A stretch of DNA of 64,000 bases from Mytilus californianus (GCF_021869535.1 NW_026262690.1:85791995-85855994), one strand, 5' to 3'; positions 54,801 to 63,351 are shown, counted from the first letter of the stretch. Notes: generated by a model not told the origin, from the letters alone. Made by a program: numbers and translations.

Positions 54801-57616
54801 ACAGATTCAAGTTTTTGCTACTATAACTCTGACGTTGATTTACGTTCCTAAGGTAAGCAAGACTAATATTCTCTTTCATTATTTTTTTCTAACTTTTCGT
54901 CATGTTAACTTTGGGTATTGCAAAAGATTTTCTTTTCCTGCTCTACTGATGGCATGATATTACTGTATGAAATCATATAAAGTGGAGCCGTAATATTTTA
55001 AGTGAAAGACGACATGATTTTATATCACCATATATCAAGTACTTCCGAATTTCTTTTAGTTATTTCGAGCATTCATTTAATTATCATATCTTTACTTGTA
55101 CCTGTGTTTTGATCTCTGTCATTTGGGTATAGTTTTCCCCTATAGACCTCCAATAATTATAAAATGTGAATACAGTTATGAACAAATATTTGTTTTGGTG
55201 CTGAAATATTGTTGTTCATGAGTCCGTCGAATAAAATATTTAATGAGTGATTTTCTTTTGTTAAATCCCAAAGTTATCTACTCTAAAACAATTTGGTCTC
55301 TATATTTGTGAAGACCATATATTAATATCTGGATGCCGTTCGTTTCTTTATGTAAACCAACATTTCAAATTAATTTATATCCCAGATCTGATACTATTCA
55401 TATGAGTTTCAACATGCGAATTAGTCACTTCGATAAATCACGGCTTCATATCGTATTATACAAAAAGGAATTATGTTACCAATGTTTTTGGAGTTTAAAT
55501 AACTCGTTTAGAAGAAATAGTAGACAATAGGCACATTGCTTTCATTACATCCAAATATATGCATGCAATGTCAAATTTTATAAATTACACTGTTAATGCC
55601 AATAGTTTCTTAAACGAGTATTGGAAGTCACTTCGAAATATTGTATAATCAGTTGAACAAAGCAGGTGCATATCCAAGATTTGAAGTTAATGTGGTGCAC
55701 TCCTTGTAATAATTGAGCTGCGTCGGATAGAAATCGACCTTATGCAAATGATTACCAATACATCCTATTTTGGGATGAAAAAATCTCTACGGAAAATCAA
55801 TAACTGTTTGAAAATTGAGTTGCTATAAGAATCCTACAAAACAAACCAAAAGTCGTCTATTATTCCGTATTTGAATGTTTCAAAATCAATCAAAGTCTTA
55901 TACATGTACATGTATACGCGCACTTGCATAAGGTCGATCTCTATCCGACGTAGCTCTGTTAGTTTTTTTAAGCGACACATGTTTTTATTTCTTTAATTAT
56001 CAGAAAGGGACCCGTTGGGTAAGAGAGAAAACATCAATTTCGCTCATGCTTAAACAATTACCCCAGTACATGATCTGGTCTAATTAAGCGTTTCAAACTG
56101 TAAAAAAAAACAATGTAAGGAGATGAATAATTGATATAGGGCATTTCTTTAAAAGTAAAACAATTCGATCATATTTCGATACTTTAACTCGTTAGGTCTA
56201 AATCCTCCTTTAAAAAATTGAATGGTCCTAGAAAAAGGTGACTCTTTGATCGTGAGAGTAAAATCATCAAAGATACTAGGTTTTTAACATAATTATATAA
56301 TTCATCTCGCCAGAAGTATATTTCAACATACGGCACATCAGTGGCGCTAAATTAAACTATTGAGAGACCAAATCAATAACAACATCGAAAAACATTAAAA
56401 AATAAAACAAAAAAGTTATTACAAATCTGGCTACGGCCATATATAAAGACCTTAGAACTTCAAAGACATATAACATTTATGACCAGAAAATGGCTGATCA
56501 GAACATACATTTGCATGGACAATGACCTCATGAAAGTGAAAAGACATTTAAGTATTGCGTTAGCTACCTTCAAATGAAACATAGTATGTTACGTTTAAGA
56601 GTTTTAAGTTGTTACTAATTGCGAAATCTTTTTAAATTTGAAACACTTTGGATAAAAATATAGCCTGGCTTTGTAAGTCAATTATATTTAACCCGAAAAT
56701 ACATCTACCACCGTGTATACATGCATTAACTGTTAACTGTTCCCTTTACACATGAGCTTTTGCAACCCAATACAGGTCATAATTTATATTTTCAGTTTTT
56801 TTTTCGTTTCCGTCTTTTGCAGTTGATAGCATTGTACAGAAATGAAGATATAAAGAAAGGCTCCAATACCTTGAGTTTCCCTTATGGCACCAAAAATAAT
56901 AGAACAAACTCTATTGACCTTATTCAAGCAAAGGCCACACACAGTTATGAAATTCAAACAGCAGCTCCAAAGGTTCTTGATTATCCATAGTTAATCAGAA
57001 TTTAGTACAGTGAATTATATTCCAAACTATCAAAACGGACTAGAAAAAATTAGAAGTTCTCTTTGGGACCCTTTTGTTTATATCTTAATTTCACGCAATA
57101 ATGATACTAGATTTCTTGTTTTTGTAGTGTATTTTGTTTGGTAAAATTAACAGGAAAGCTCAAAACAAACATTTGCATTGTGAACGATATATAAATACAG
57201 TAAAGCAACTTTTCACGGATGCCTGTTGCGCAATTAACCTTTTCTAGCCTATACCATTACAATATATCAACGACATACGTTGGCGAGTTTTAAAAACTTC
57301 GATCATTTAATTGTTCTAATGAGATTTAAAATTCAAGGCAAATAGTTTTTGCGCAATTTTTGATCTTGCGAATGATCTAGTAAGAAAAATAAGGATCTTT
57401 AAAGCTAAACGTGACGAGGAATTTAAACCTTTCGTATTTTTTATGTATTGAATTTGCCAACAGAGAGAATTTAAAGAAACTAACTTTTCTTTTTAGCCAA
57501 TTTACAGCAGCAAATATTTGAAAACGGACACAACTTTTACACAACAGGCGAAAATTTGCCCAACTAAGTCGATTGGTACACAAACTCATTCAAATACGGA
57601 CATGGACAACTTGTAA
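37472..57616 (+). CDS. Gene B: GPR158/GPR179-like class C orphan GPCR, paralogue of gene A
   Basis: This is a spliced gene with coding exons 37472-37526, 40305-40770, 42492-42659, 44074-44200, 44895-45203, 46745-46813, 48073-48182, 49608-49825, 52594-52732, 54747-54852, 56823-56972 and 57497-57616. The joined frame is open for 678 codons. Exons 1-10 equal those of gene A in length and phase, so domain positions are the same: signal 1-18, Cache-like 19-272, cysteine-rich linker 273-342, seven helices to 589, tail 590-678. The tail has one TQT motif (667-669). The intron after exon 7 starts with GC instead of GT. All class C marks are kept, so it looks functional. The ligand is unknown. Confidence 0.87.
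37885..38070 (-). repeat. Dispersed repeat, 'cgtttcgtctac' family (reversed)
   Basis: It reads 'ggtcctcaatgctcttcaaa', 'gcgtcactgatgagtcttat' and 'gtagacgaaacgctcgtccg'. It interrupts the part of intron 1 that aligns with gene A, so it was inserted after the gene duplication or was lost from gene A. Confidence 0.7.
38885..38995 (+). repeat. Dispersed repeat, 'cgtttcgtctac' family (fragment)
   Basis: 'catagataccaggattaaaa', 'aggctcatcagtggcgctcg' and 'agtcaacaaggtcaaat' mark a shortened copy in gene B intron 1. Confidence 0.6.
39190..39420 (+). repeat. Dispersed repeat, 'ccgtacggccttcaac' family
   Basis: 'ataaggagacttggtagatt', 'gatcaccatacgcgggactt', 'caaaacccataccgtatatc' and 'ccacgccatgaaaaaatgtg' identify a diverged copy. 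Confidence 0.6.
39945..40150 (+). promoter_or_regulatory. Conserved intron 1 block with CRE-like TGACGTCA (gene B copy)
   Basis: It aligns with gene A 9180-9410 and holds TGACGTCA at 40016-40023. It ends about 150 bases before exon 2. See the gene A entry for the shared stretches. Function is inferred only from conservation. Confidence 0.4.
40305..40770 (+). CDS. Gene B exon 2: main part of the Cache-like extracellular domain
   Basis: The acceptor is aaagcag|g and the donor tacag|gtaaag, with length 466. It encodes residues 19-174 with NPCTGG, FNHTAW, NNGSL, FGSCIAIEPG and FAPYAY as in gene A. Changes cluster near the end (KYHGNKTEWYFN against TYQDNKTVWYFD), which may touch ligand access. 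Confidence 0.87.
40950..41700 (-). repeat. Tandem repeat block in gene B intron 2
   Basis: It has the same unit type as 13735-15125: 'gactccttattggagttatt', 'catggccgaaatctcaagta', 'ctccttctgatatgtattgc' and 'caaaatcatctgttgactcc'. It includes an (AGAT)n run near 41231-41249. Edge sequence 'gtcaacttaaaagttggaac' is present on one side. It sits in the same intron as the gene A block. Confidence 0.6.
41720..42200 (+). pseudogene. Penelope-like element, 3' end fragment
   Basis: It reads PLRKFYGRHYALVDRYGISVSQM from about 41893, the C-terminal part of a Penelope-like polymerase, preceded by 'gagggttgctgcttacaagg'. After it comes tail family 2 in + orientation ('gagcacctgagatcaccccc', 'gtgggattcgtattgcttag'). 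The front is missing. The complement of the upstream part recurs at 53310-53460. Confidence 0.65.
42492..42659 (+). CDS. Gene B exon 3: Cache-like domain, GGGDIW segment
   Basis: The acceptor is cattttag|t and the donor ttca|gtaagt, with length 168. It encodes SAGDISLPEQ at the start and WTKPYFDCGGGDIW in the middle, identical to gene A over that stretch. Confidence 0.87.
42763..42802. repeat. Homopolymer of 40 G
   Basis: There is an uninterrupted G run from 42763 to 42802, then 'aggggtctgggg'. It lies inside a copy of a dispersed repeat ('attaacaaaaataccgaact', also at 14405 and reversed near 60440). It could form G-quadruplexes. The length may also be an assembly or polymerase slippage artefact. 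Confidence 0.8.
42803..44073. other. Gene B intron 3
   Basis: It contains an edge fragment of the tandem repeat family (42945-43030), a 'cgcatctggtgcatcaaaattgg' fragment (43345-43410) whose complement-like relative lies at 63925-63990, and a 'cgtttcgtctac' repeat (43515-43640). The open frame 43222-43467 crosses these and is not a gene. Confidence 0.45.
44074..44200 (+). CDS. Gene B exon 4: end of the Cache-like domain
   Basis: The acceptor is cattctag|a and the donor cagag|gtattt, with length 127. It encodes VDIQLTNIDINQCD and FRGTHRCPPTTE. Reading on past the donor is possible for some 35 codons, but the match to gene A stops exactly at the donor. Confidence 0.86.
44360..44545 (-). repeat. 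Truncated Penelope-like tail (tail family 2)
   Basis: It reads 'cagagggatattcaaactca', 'actgacaatggcatggcaaa' and 'aggtgatcttgggatggtaa', related to 4845-5075, with two A-rich runs inserted near 44480-44512. Confidence 0.55.
44895..45203 (+). CDS. Gene B exon 5: EGF-like linker and TM1
   Basis: The acceptor is ttcttttag|tgt and the donor aaaccg|gtaatg, with length 309. It keeps all eight cysteines of the linker and KGYYFPD. TM1 reads RFLLLLLTLLTFIAIGVLF. Differences from gene A cluster between the cysteines (CKVGCSEC against CKEGCYRC). Confidence 0.88.
45675..45836. repeat. Palindromic mini-element
   Basis: The left end 'ctttgagcatcaattgtgtc' and right end 'acataagtgttgctcaaag' are imperfect complements, and the complementarity continues inward through 'tccataatgt' and 'ctcaaacgaat' for about 45 bases per arm. 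There is no coding sequence. It fits a MITE. It is in gene B intron 5. Confidence 0.6.
46120..46690 (-). repeat. Dispersed repeat, 'ccgtacggccttcaac' family (long reversed copy)
   Basis: It reads 'accgttggttttcctgtttg', 'cgtgttgaaggccgtactat' and 'agttgtctcattgtcactca', extending upstream to 'aaacccgatgca' and 'gtaaggatcctgttatccag'. A near match lies at 52120-52410. It ends about 55 bases before exon 6. Confidence 0.65.
46745..46813 (+). CDS. Gene B exon 6: TM2
   Basis: The acceptor is ttattag|gta and the donor catg|gtagga, with 23 codons. It encodes VIKAGSPIFLLLMCAGG and a few more. Length and phase equal gene A exon 6. Confidence 0.85.
47045..47185 (+). repeat. Dispersed repeat, 'cgtttcgtctac' family
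   Basis: 'ttgtacgccagatgcgcgtt', 'cgtctacaaaagactcacca' and 'gtgacgctcaa' give a well-kept core in gene B intron 6. The rest of the intron to 48072 shows nothing I can name. Confidence 0.7.
48073..48182 (+). CDS. Gene B exon 7: TM3, followed by a GC donor
   Basis: The acceptor is attatag|gga, with length 110 as in gene A. It encodes EFLC with the TM3 cysteine and ends KTW plus two bases of arginine. The sequence after the exon is ag|gcatgt, so the intron would be of the rare GC-AG kind. Using the next GT (four bases on) would shift the frame and hit a stop in exon 8. Confidence 0.82.
48183..49607. other. Gene B intron 7
   Basis: It holds fragments of the 'ccgtacggccttcaac' repeat (48950-49060 and 49450-49590, +) and an edge fragment of the tandem repeat family (49085-49300, 'gcgcttttctggattaacct', 'gtcaactttgcctgaaggag'). 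The first 700 bases show nothing recognisable. Confidence 0.5.
49608..49825 (+). CDS. Gene B exon 8: intracellular loop 2, TM4, extracellular loop 2
   Basis: The acceptor is ttttttcag|a and the donor tgtg|gtatgt, with length 218. It encodes VYLPDKELLKRFFPLIF, the TM4 end LLIWTIS and the loop cysteine in YEVC. Intracellular loop 2 differs most from gene A (SANTLQRV against SADKFKMV). Confidence 0.88.
50555..50790 (+). repeat. Dispersed repeat, 'ccgtacggccttcaac' family
   Basis: It reads 'ataaggagatgtggtataat', 'ttgccaatgagacaactatc', 'gcaaccgtacggccttcaac', 'ctcataccgtatggtcggct' and 'ttcaattgaaaaaaactaac'. This is the best-kept + copy in the window. Confidence 0.75.
50791..52119. other. Gene B intron 8, 3' half
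   Basis: I see no gene here. The minus-strand open frame 51416-51610 is AT-rich and unsupported. A fragment related to tail family 2 ('agagcacctgagattacctc', 52028-52080) lies at the end. Confidence 0.35.
52120..52410 (-). repeat. Dispersed repeat, 'ccgtacggccttcaac' family (reversed)
   Basis: It is very close to the copy at 46440-46680: 'ttgatgtggttcataagtgt', 'ataccgttggttttcccgtt', 'aagactccgtgttgaagacc' and 'ggcactcataccacatcttc'. The closeness of two copies in neighbouring introns suggests a young subfamily. Confidence 0.7.
52594..52732 (+). CDS. Gene B exon 9: TM5, intracellular loop 3, TM6
   Basis: The acceptor is tttttcag|tt and the donor ctgac|gtaagt, with length 139. It encodes VEALLLLLGVYMCYVV, RKAPGHFNESKY and WSVYNGILLGSFLLIL. 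There is no partial duplicate here, unlike gene A. Confidence 0.88.
52965..54380 (-). pseudogene. Penelope-like element, minus strand, decayed
   Basis: Read on the minus strand, pieces of a Penelope-like polymerase appear from about 54380 downward. The clearest is VDLFLYSYEADFIQEL around 53775-53725, followed by KKLASSF and IDDVVSLN around 53660. The 3' part around 53220-53480 matches the complement of 41720-41880, and tail family 2 follows at 53220-52965. Stops and frame changes break it. The small open frames across it on both strands are shadows. Confidence 0.65.
54747..54852 (+). CDS. Gene B exon 10: extracellular loop 3 and TM7
   Basis: The acceptor is ttttcag|a and the donor ctaag|gtaagc, with length 106. 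It encodes HVIGHSHGPDMLYLF and the TM7 end LTLIYVPK. Two histidines replace N and Y of gene A in the outer loop. Confidence 0.88.
54853..56822. other. Gene B intron 10
   Basis: It contains the inverted-repeat element at 55715-55956 and a diverged 'cgtttcgtctac' relative at 56260-56420 ('catcaaagatactaggtttt', 'gcacatcagtggcgctaaat'). Open frames 54736-54957 (which runs on from exon 10) and 55333-55530 are not supported as separate genes. Confidence 0.45.
55715..55956. repeat. Inverted-repeat mini-element
   Basis: The left arm 55715-55750 starts 'gagctgcgtcggatagaaat'. It is nearly the reverse complement of the right arm 55921-55956, which ends 'ctatccgacgtagctc', 36 bases with three mismatches. 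The roughly 170 bases between are AT-rich and non-coding. It fits a MITE or fold-back element. Confidence 0.65.
56823..56972 (+). CDS. Gene B exon 11: proximal cytoplasmic tail
   Basis: The acceptor is tcttttgcag|ttg and the donor ccaaag|gttctt, with 50 codons (residues 590-639). It encodes LIALYRNEDIKK and NSIDLIQAKATHSYEIQT. The donor is weak. If it is skipped, the frame ends with VLDYP and a stop, giving a shorter tail. Splicing is favoured because exon 12 matches gene A. Confidence 0.8.
57497..57616 (+). CDS. Gene B exon 12: distal cytoplasmic tail and stop
   Basis: The acceptor is ctttttag|cca. It encodes residues 640-678, including KSIGTQTHSN (TQT 667-669), ends MDNL, and stops with TAA at 57614-57616. 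A perfect donor (gtaagt) overlaps the stop: splicing after 57612 to the acceptor at 59299|59300 would give the same last residue and a TGA. The match to gene A exon 12 is confined to the region around the TQT motif. Confidence 0.75.
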   Translation, partial: PIYSSKYLKTDTTFTQQAKICPTKSIGTQTHSNTDMDNL

Positions 57617-57829
57617 GTAAAAAAAGTATCCTACATTACTCTATGAAGTAGTTACATGAGATTTACAATCTGTGAATTATGAACAAGAAATAAACGAAAC
57701 AACTGAAAGTCCCTAACAAGGATACCGTATGAAAAATAAAAACAAATAAGATTGCTTGATTGTTAGATGCTTAACGAAAAACAAAAAATTTGATATCACT
57801 GGAAACTGGAAAATTTTCCTGAAAGAAAA
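57617..57829 (+). other. Gene B 3' UTR candidate
   Basis: AATAAA occurs at 57689-57694 and 57735-57740, 75-120 bases after the stop, either of which could end the transcript if exon 12 is terminal. No other signal was seen before the repeat starting at 57830. Confidence 0.35.
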
Positions 57830-58110
57830 AAACAAAAAAAGATGTGATCGATCGCAGGTCACCGTACGGTATTCAACAATTAACAAAACTCATACCAAAT
57901 AATAAGCTTTTATAAAAGACCCCGGAATGACAAAGTGTGAAAAATTTCAAAACAAGTGACTAAGGGTATGTTTATTAACTATGATCAAAAACAAATACGG
58001 CGAATAGCCAAAAATGACAAACTGAATTACAAGTTCCTGGGTTGGGACAGTTAAATATAGAATTTTGCGGTATTTGACATATTTTTAAACGCTCAAGCCT
58101 CCCTTACTTG
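57830..58110 (+). repeat. Dispersed repeat, 'ccgtacggccttcaac' family
   Basis: 'gcaggtcaccgtacggtatt', 'aacaaaactcataccaaata' and 'gaccccggaatgacaaagtg' mark the copy. It extends to 'ttacaagttcctgggttggg' and 'aacgctcaagcctcccttac'. Confidence 0.65.
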
Positions 58111-58334
58111 GAATATTAGTATACAAACACAACATGAGAACGAACTGTAGAAAAATCAGTCGGAAAGCTTTACTCATGCGATCGATATTAAGCTCAAAAA
58201 TACACAACAAAAAGACAAAAGACATACATTTCGAAATCATTGTCTCCAAGACCTTATTACATTTTAAGAAGCATTCGAAAGATTCGACTGCTTAGTTTTT
58301 AACTTACCAATTGTAAACACTTAGCTTTCTCAGA

Positions 58335-58440
58335 TGGGGCTAAACGCCGTACTTTGACCTTTAATGGTTTACTTTTACAAATTGTGATTTGGATGGAGAG
58401 TTGTCTCATTGGCACTCATACCACATCTTCTTATATCTAT
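58335..58440 (-). repeat. Dispersed repeat, 'ccgtacggccttcaac' family (reversed fragment)
   Basis: 'gctaaacgccgtactttgac', 'gatggagagttgtctcattg' and 'gcactcataccacatcttct' match the end of the copy at 52120-52410. Confidence 0.65.
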
Positions 58441-58464
58441 TTATCGGTTTCGTTTTAGTTTAAA

Positions 58465-58660
58465 GCATTGGTAAATAAAATTTTGTACGCCAGACGCGTT
58501 TCGTCTATTAAAAACTCATCAGTGACGCTCGAATTAAAAAAGTTAAAAAGGCCAAATAAAGTACGAAGTTGAAGAGCATTGAGGACCAAAAATTTCGAAA
58601 GGTTTGGTCAAATACAGCTAAGGTAATCTATTCCTGGGGGTAGAAAAGCATTAGTTTTTC
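58465..58660 (+). repeat. Dispersed repeat, 'cgtttcgtctac' family (full-length copy)
   Basis: It reads 'ttttgtacgccagacgcgtt', 'aaaactcatcagtgacgctc', 'gaagttgaagagcattgagg' and 'aatacagctaaggtaatcta'. Together with 20365-20545 it defines the longest form of this family here. Confidence 0.75.
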
Positions 58661-59679
58661 GAAAAATGCAAAGTTTTATAAACAGGTTAAATGTTAGGTT
58701 AAGTGTCTGACGGTAGTAAATGTTCTTGATAAATACTAACACGACAAAAATTTTCGGTAGACAAAAGTATGAAATTTAAATACCGAACAAAAACATTTAT
58801 TTTAAAGGCTTTTTTATCAGCGCTTGTATGCTTGTTTTGCTGCTTTAGAGTTGAAAGTAAAGGAGGATTTAAGAAAAAAAAAACTTTACCAAAAGTAAAC
58901 ACAGAACAATCAAAGTTCCGCCTTGTTTAGTCCTTATGAAAACCATCAAATTTTCATTCGACGCCCTCTGCTAAGTTGACCATTTCTAATTATTAAGTTA
59001 CTTTATTAGAAGTTTTCAAAATTTAGCGAATACCATATACGTCTAAGGGAACAAATCTTAAGAATGTTTTCATCAATGTCTGAACAATAAATTGTCAATA
59101 ATCAACAAACTAAAGAGCAAATATAAAACGTGTTCCAACTGTTTATCATAATACACCAGTCGAGGTGGTGGATACTCCTGCGCTTTTCATTCAAAATAAC
59201 TGTGACCACTAAATGAATTTTATTAGATAATTTAAAAAAAAATCAAATTGAAATCATATGAAATTTTTCAATTTTGCATTGTTTTTTTTTTAATTGTAGA
59301 TGATTTGGGCACTGTGTCGTAGAAGGCAAGTTATATCTAGCTAGGCATTCATCCGGACATGTGATGCAAGAATATCACAATCACCAAATATGTCCTTGCT
59401 TTGTTATGCCTATCTATGTTTTTATCATCATTTCAAACTCAAATATCATTATTTTCAAAAGGAAATTTATATCTAAGTCGAACCTCAACACAAAGAGAGG
59501 ACTCTCGGATGCGAGGGAATACTGATTGATGATAGCAGTGACCTTTGTTATTGAGAACCAAACTGCATAGGTAGTATAATAGTCGGTCCAAAAAATGTCA
59601 ACCTGACAAGACAAGACATGTTTGAACTTATACGATATTGAAAAGCTTGCAGCTGATTCTAATGCTTTGTAAAACGTCA
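58661..59679. other. Downstream stretch
   Basis: It contains the possible non-coding last exon acceptor of gene B (59299|59300). The minus-strand open frames at 58699-58902 and 59414-59680 have no family signature. I see nothing else here. Confidence 0.35.
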
Positions 59680-60480
59680 TTGGAGACTGTGCATAACATA
59701 ATTGAGCCAGGATTTTGTCAAAGAACGTCTCATCAATTATTTCAAAAGTTCATCAAGAAAGTATCAATTCAGTATGTACCTCACAAATAATACAGGATGG
59801 TCTTGAGTATAAGATTCTAAGTGCCGACGTTGTGTGTCATTTTATTTACTGTACAGTTTTCTCTTAAGCTGTCTTTGTACTATTATGTTCCTTTTGGTCA
59901 TATGGCTCTTGGCGTGGCTCGATATTTGTACATTCAGCTTTTTGTTTTTTTGTTTTAGGTTTTTCTGGTGCGGTTCGGACCATCAGGTTTTTATAGTTTT
60001 GTTTTCATTTTGTATACTCTTATTTTACTAAATGTGTGCTTTATCGGGAGAGTGTATATGTCATTATGTTTTACTAAACTGTATTTACTATCAAATACAA
60101 GAACTTTTTTGTTGGCATGTTTGTTGGATTTGTTAGTGTGTTTGTTTGCAGTCTAAACTCGGTTTTGTTGTATGTATGTGATGTAGGTTTATGGCTGCTG
60201 GATTCCAATTCTTGTCGCGTTATCCAGTTGTGTCTATTTGGGTTACTCACCCGGTTTTGTTAATAGAACGGAACAATAGACGACTGTCAAAGGAGGATAA
60301 GCTAGCTATTTGGCCAGGTTTGCCCTCCCTTTTCTTTGGTTCCAAGTCAGGAATATGACAGTTGTTTTCCATTCGTTCCGTTGGTTGATACAGTCGAGCG
60401 TTTGAATTTGGAAGGTTTTGTGGGGTACCATCTTTTTGAATTTGCCTTGGAGATCGGTATTTTTGTAAATACATTTTCAG
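59680..60480 (+). repeat. Diverged Penelope-like tail (tail family 1)
   Basis: It matches 1000-1725 in order: 'ttgtcaaagaacgtctcatc', 'tacaggatggtcttgagtat', 'ggcgtggctcgata', 'gggagagtgtatatg' and 'caggaatatgacagttgt'. It ends in 'cgagcgtttgaatttgg', which is the complement of sequence at 14470-14490. Confidence 0.55.
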
Positions 60481-60993
60481 CATAGTTAATTAAATTTCAT
60501 TGTTTAACGATTACTAGTAATTCTAAATATTTCAAGTGTTGAAGACCGTGTGTAATGACAACTGTTTTAACTTCCAATAAGAAATATCAAAATATTGCAA
60601 ATATTAGCATTAAATTCATTTTGCACAAAGATTGTTCCAATTTTACTGGTACAAGCAATATAACAATTTATTAAATACAATTCAAAAAATCTAATTCGTA
60701 TGCATCAATAATTAGTTTAGCAATACATTACTATTTTCCTGCACATATAACTCTCGTGCCATTGGTATTGCGTAGTGGTAACTTTATTTTCATTAACGTG
60801 GACACTGCTTTGGAACTACAATTATTCTGATAAGCCTATAGATTTGAAATTTGAGGATTGAAGGATAAGTTTAAGAACGCTTTTCGACGATTTCATGTGC
60901 TTTCTATACAAATATTCACCTATTTTGAAAGAATTCAATCAGTAATATTACAGAAAATAGAAAAAATAAATGCATTATTTTTTCGATTTTCAG

Positions 60994-61068
60994 TTAAAAT
61001 TCAACGAGCCAAAGTTGGATGCAAAATTATATCCAAATATGAGACATAGCCCAATTACTGTAACTTGA
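60994..61068 (+). CDS. Possible orphan terminal exon
   Basis: After a good acceptor (tttttcgattttcag|tta) 24 codons read LKFNEPKLDAKLYPNMRHSP and four more, then TGA at 61066-61068. An AATAAA at 61074-61079 follows within a dozen bases. Composition and context fit a last coding exon. It joins gene B exon 11 in phase 0 but not exon 12, so if real it could be an alternative end of gene B or belong to an unseen gene. Chance is quite possible for so short a piece. Confidence 0.25.
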   Translation, partial: LKFNEPKLDAKLYPNMRHSPITVT

Positions 61069-62660
61069 CCTTAAATAAAGGCAACAGTAGTATACCGCTG
61101 TTCAAAAGTCATACTTTTATTAAGCTTAAACAAATCCGGGTAACAAACTTAAACCGAGGGAAACACATCAACTATAAGAGGTAAACAACGGAACAGAAAT
61201 AGGTCGAATCATAGTCAGATTCTCAGGTGTATTCGGGTTTTAAATGATATCTGCTAGATTTAGATTTAGAAATTGTCAAGACTTCGGATTCTTACGATGG
61301 TCTGCCATTTCAAATGACGCGGATTTCAATTAAATTTTATGATAAGACTTTATGAAACATTAAGAAGTGTTGTATCTAATTTTGTTTATTTTTTTAATGT
61401 TTTGTTTGTTTTCCGATATCGATAGTTAATCTTAATCGCTAACCGATATCAAGCAACAAACAAAATTATTTGCAAGAAATGATTGAAAGTAAATAGAATC
61501 ATTAACTCGTATATTCAATGTCTTGTTTGTCAAGAAACTTTTTTAAGAATACACAAATTTAAATTTTACTACTTTGTTAGATAAAGGTTATCACTATAAA
61601 ACTAATTAATTGAGGATACCAACTCTTCAACGTTTGTATTAGGTTTTAGATTTTCAAATATGTAATCACTGAAGAGACATGAATTGTCGTTATGCTCATC
61701 TGATTCAGTAAAATAAGTGCCTGTACCGTTAGTGTTATTTAAAATATAAGTTCTATTGATGAAACAAAAGATTCACCATATATCGCTCACTCGATGAAGT
61801 TAATCTGTAAAATTTTAAAAAGGGAGGCACGCCAAGGGTTTTCAATATCTAAAAATAAACTTTCGATTTTAAGACCAAAGGATGGAATTTCAACTTTTTT
61901 CTTTTCTTTTGATCAGCCAAATATAGTGTTTTCATTGTAAGTTTTATCTCTAACGAGAATTCATAAAACCAGGTTAATTAGAATACAATTGACGTCATAA
62001 ACGAATATCAACCAAAGAAAAACAAGAAAAAAATTTGTTGATTTTTCAAAAATAAAAAAAAAAAAAAACCAATTGATTATAATTAGCCAACCATAATTTT
62101 ATCGGATAATAATTAAACAAACTCCTTATAACACGTCTACTTAAAAAGATAAACAACACTCTTTTCTTTTATTATAAATCGCAATATGTACTACTGTCAA
62201 AAGGTGACATAATCTGGAGTTATGTCGTCTCCATCTATGCTACTAAAATAACGAGGTCCAATTTGCTAGCCAAAATGACGTAAATACGACGAATCAAAGA
62301 ATTCAACTTATATATAACTAATATAAGACAATGGTGTTGATTAAAATTACAACATTACAGGCCCTTTTGTTTTCCACATAAATAATATTACCAATAATTT
62401 ATAAGTTCCGGGTCTAATCCGATACCGATTCCAATAGTATATTTCTTACGTAGTGTCCGGTTATAGTAAGAAAACCAGGACGGGTTGAAACAGAAAGATT
62501 TTTAAAGCAGAGAAAACTGTATACCTTATAATCAGCATGACTTTATATGATGACAATACGAATACTAAAAATCCAGGCTAACATTAAAGCGTAGGTACTT
62601 TAATTCAGTCACGAACCCGCGGGTATGTTCTAGTGGCTAATGAAAAACCACAATTATTAG
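61069..62660. other. Downstream stretch
   Basis: This is AT-rich with no repeat matched in this window and no open frame of note. Confidence 0.35.
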
Positions 62661-62664
62661 TAAA

Positions 62665-62850
62665 AAAAGAGATTGACGATACTACAGGGACAACCAAACA
62701 ATTGTAAGCAAAAAAATCAGACAACTCGAAAAACGTCGACAAAACAAATAGCAGTCTACAAAACATACAAAACAAACCCCAACAACCCCATGTATAATCG
62801 CAAGTGCTCCAGAAGGCTAAATAGATCCTGCTCCACATGTGGTAACAGTT
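62665..62850 (-). repeat. Truncated Penelope-like tail (tail family 2)
   Basis: 'tactacagggacaaccaaac', 'tcgcaagtgctccagaaggc' and 'tagatcctgctccacatgtg' match 4845-5075 and 52965-53220. The open frames on both strands here are incidental. Confidence 0.6.
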
Positions 62851-63351
62851 ATGTTAATCTTGGCAGTATATATTGGGTGATAAATCTGATTCGGTGACGT
62901 CATAATCAATGATAACAGTTAGGGATCTTGGTTTTGACAATTGCAACATATATGTGGTTATCTATTACACAGATATTCCATTACGGTCACCCAACCATTA
63001 TTGCACCCTCAAACTTTCGAAAACTGTTTTAAAATAATACTATATAATTTTTATGCGTCCAACGCGCTTTTCTGGATTTCAAGTTGTGAATGAAAATTTA
63101 TATATGATAAATAACAGATTGATTGTTGTTTGTTTATATTTAACGAAAATAGGTCAATATTTTACGAAAATTCCAAACGTAAACAAATTTACAATTAATC
63201 CAAGTGGGAAGGTCTGCAAAGTGGGTCGATCGCAATGAAGTGCTGAACCTTAAGACTGCAACTTAAAAAGTAGGTGCCCTTGTTATAAGCCATATCAAGC
63301 AGTTTTTTGCAAGAATTATTTAACGTGCAGAGCATTATTTTTCATCTACAG

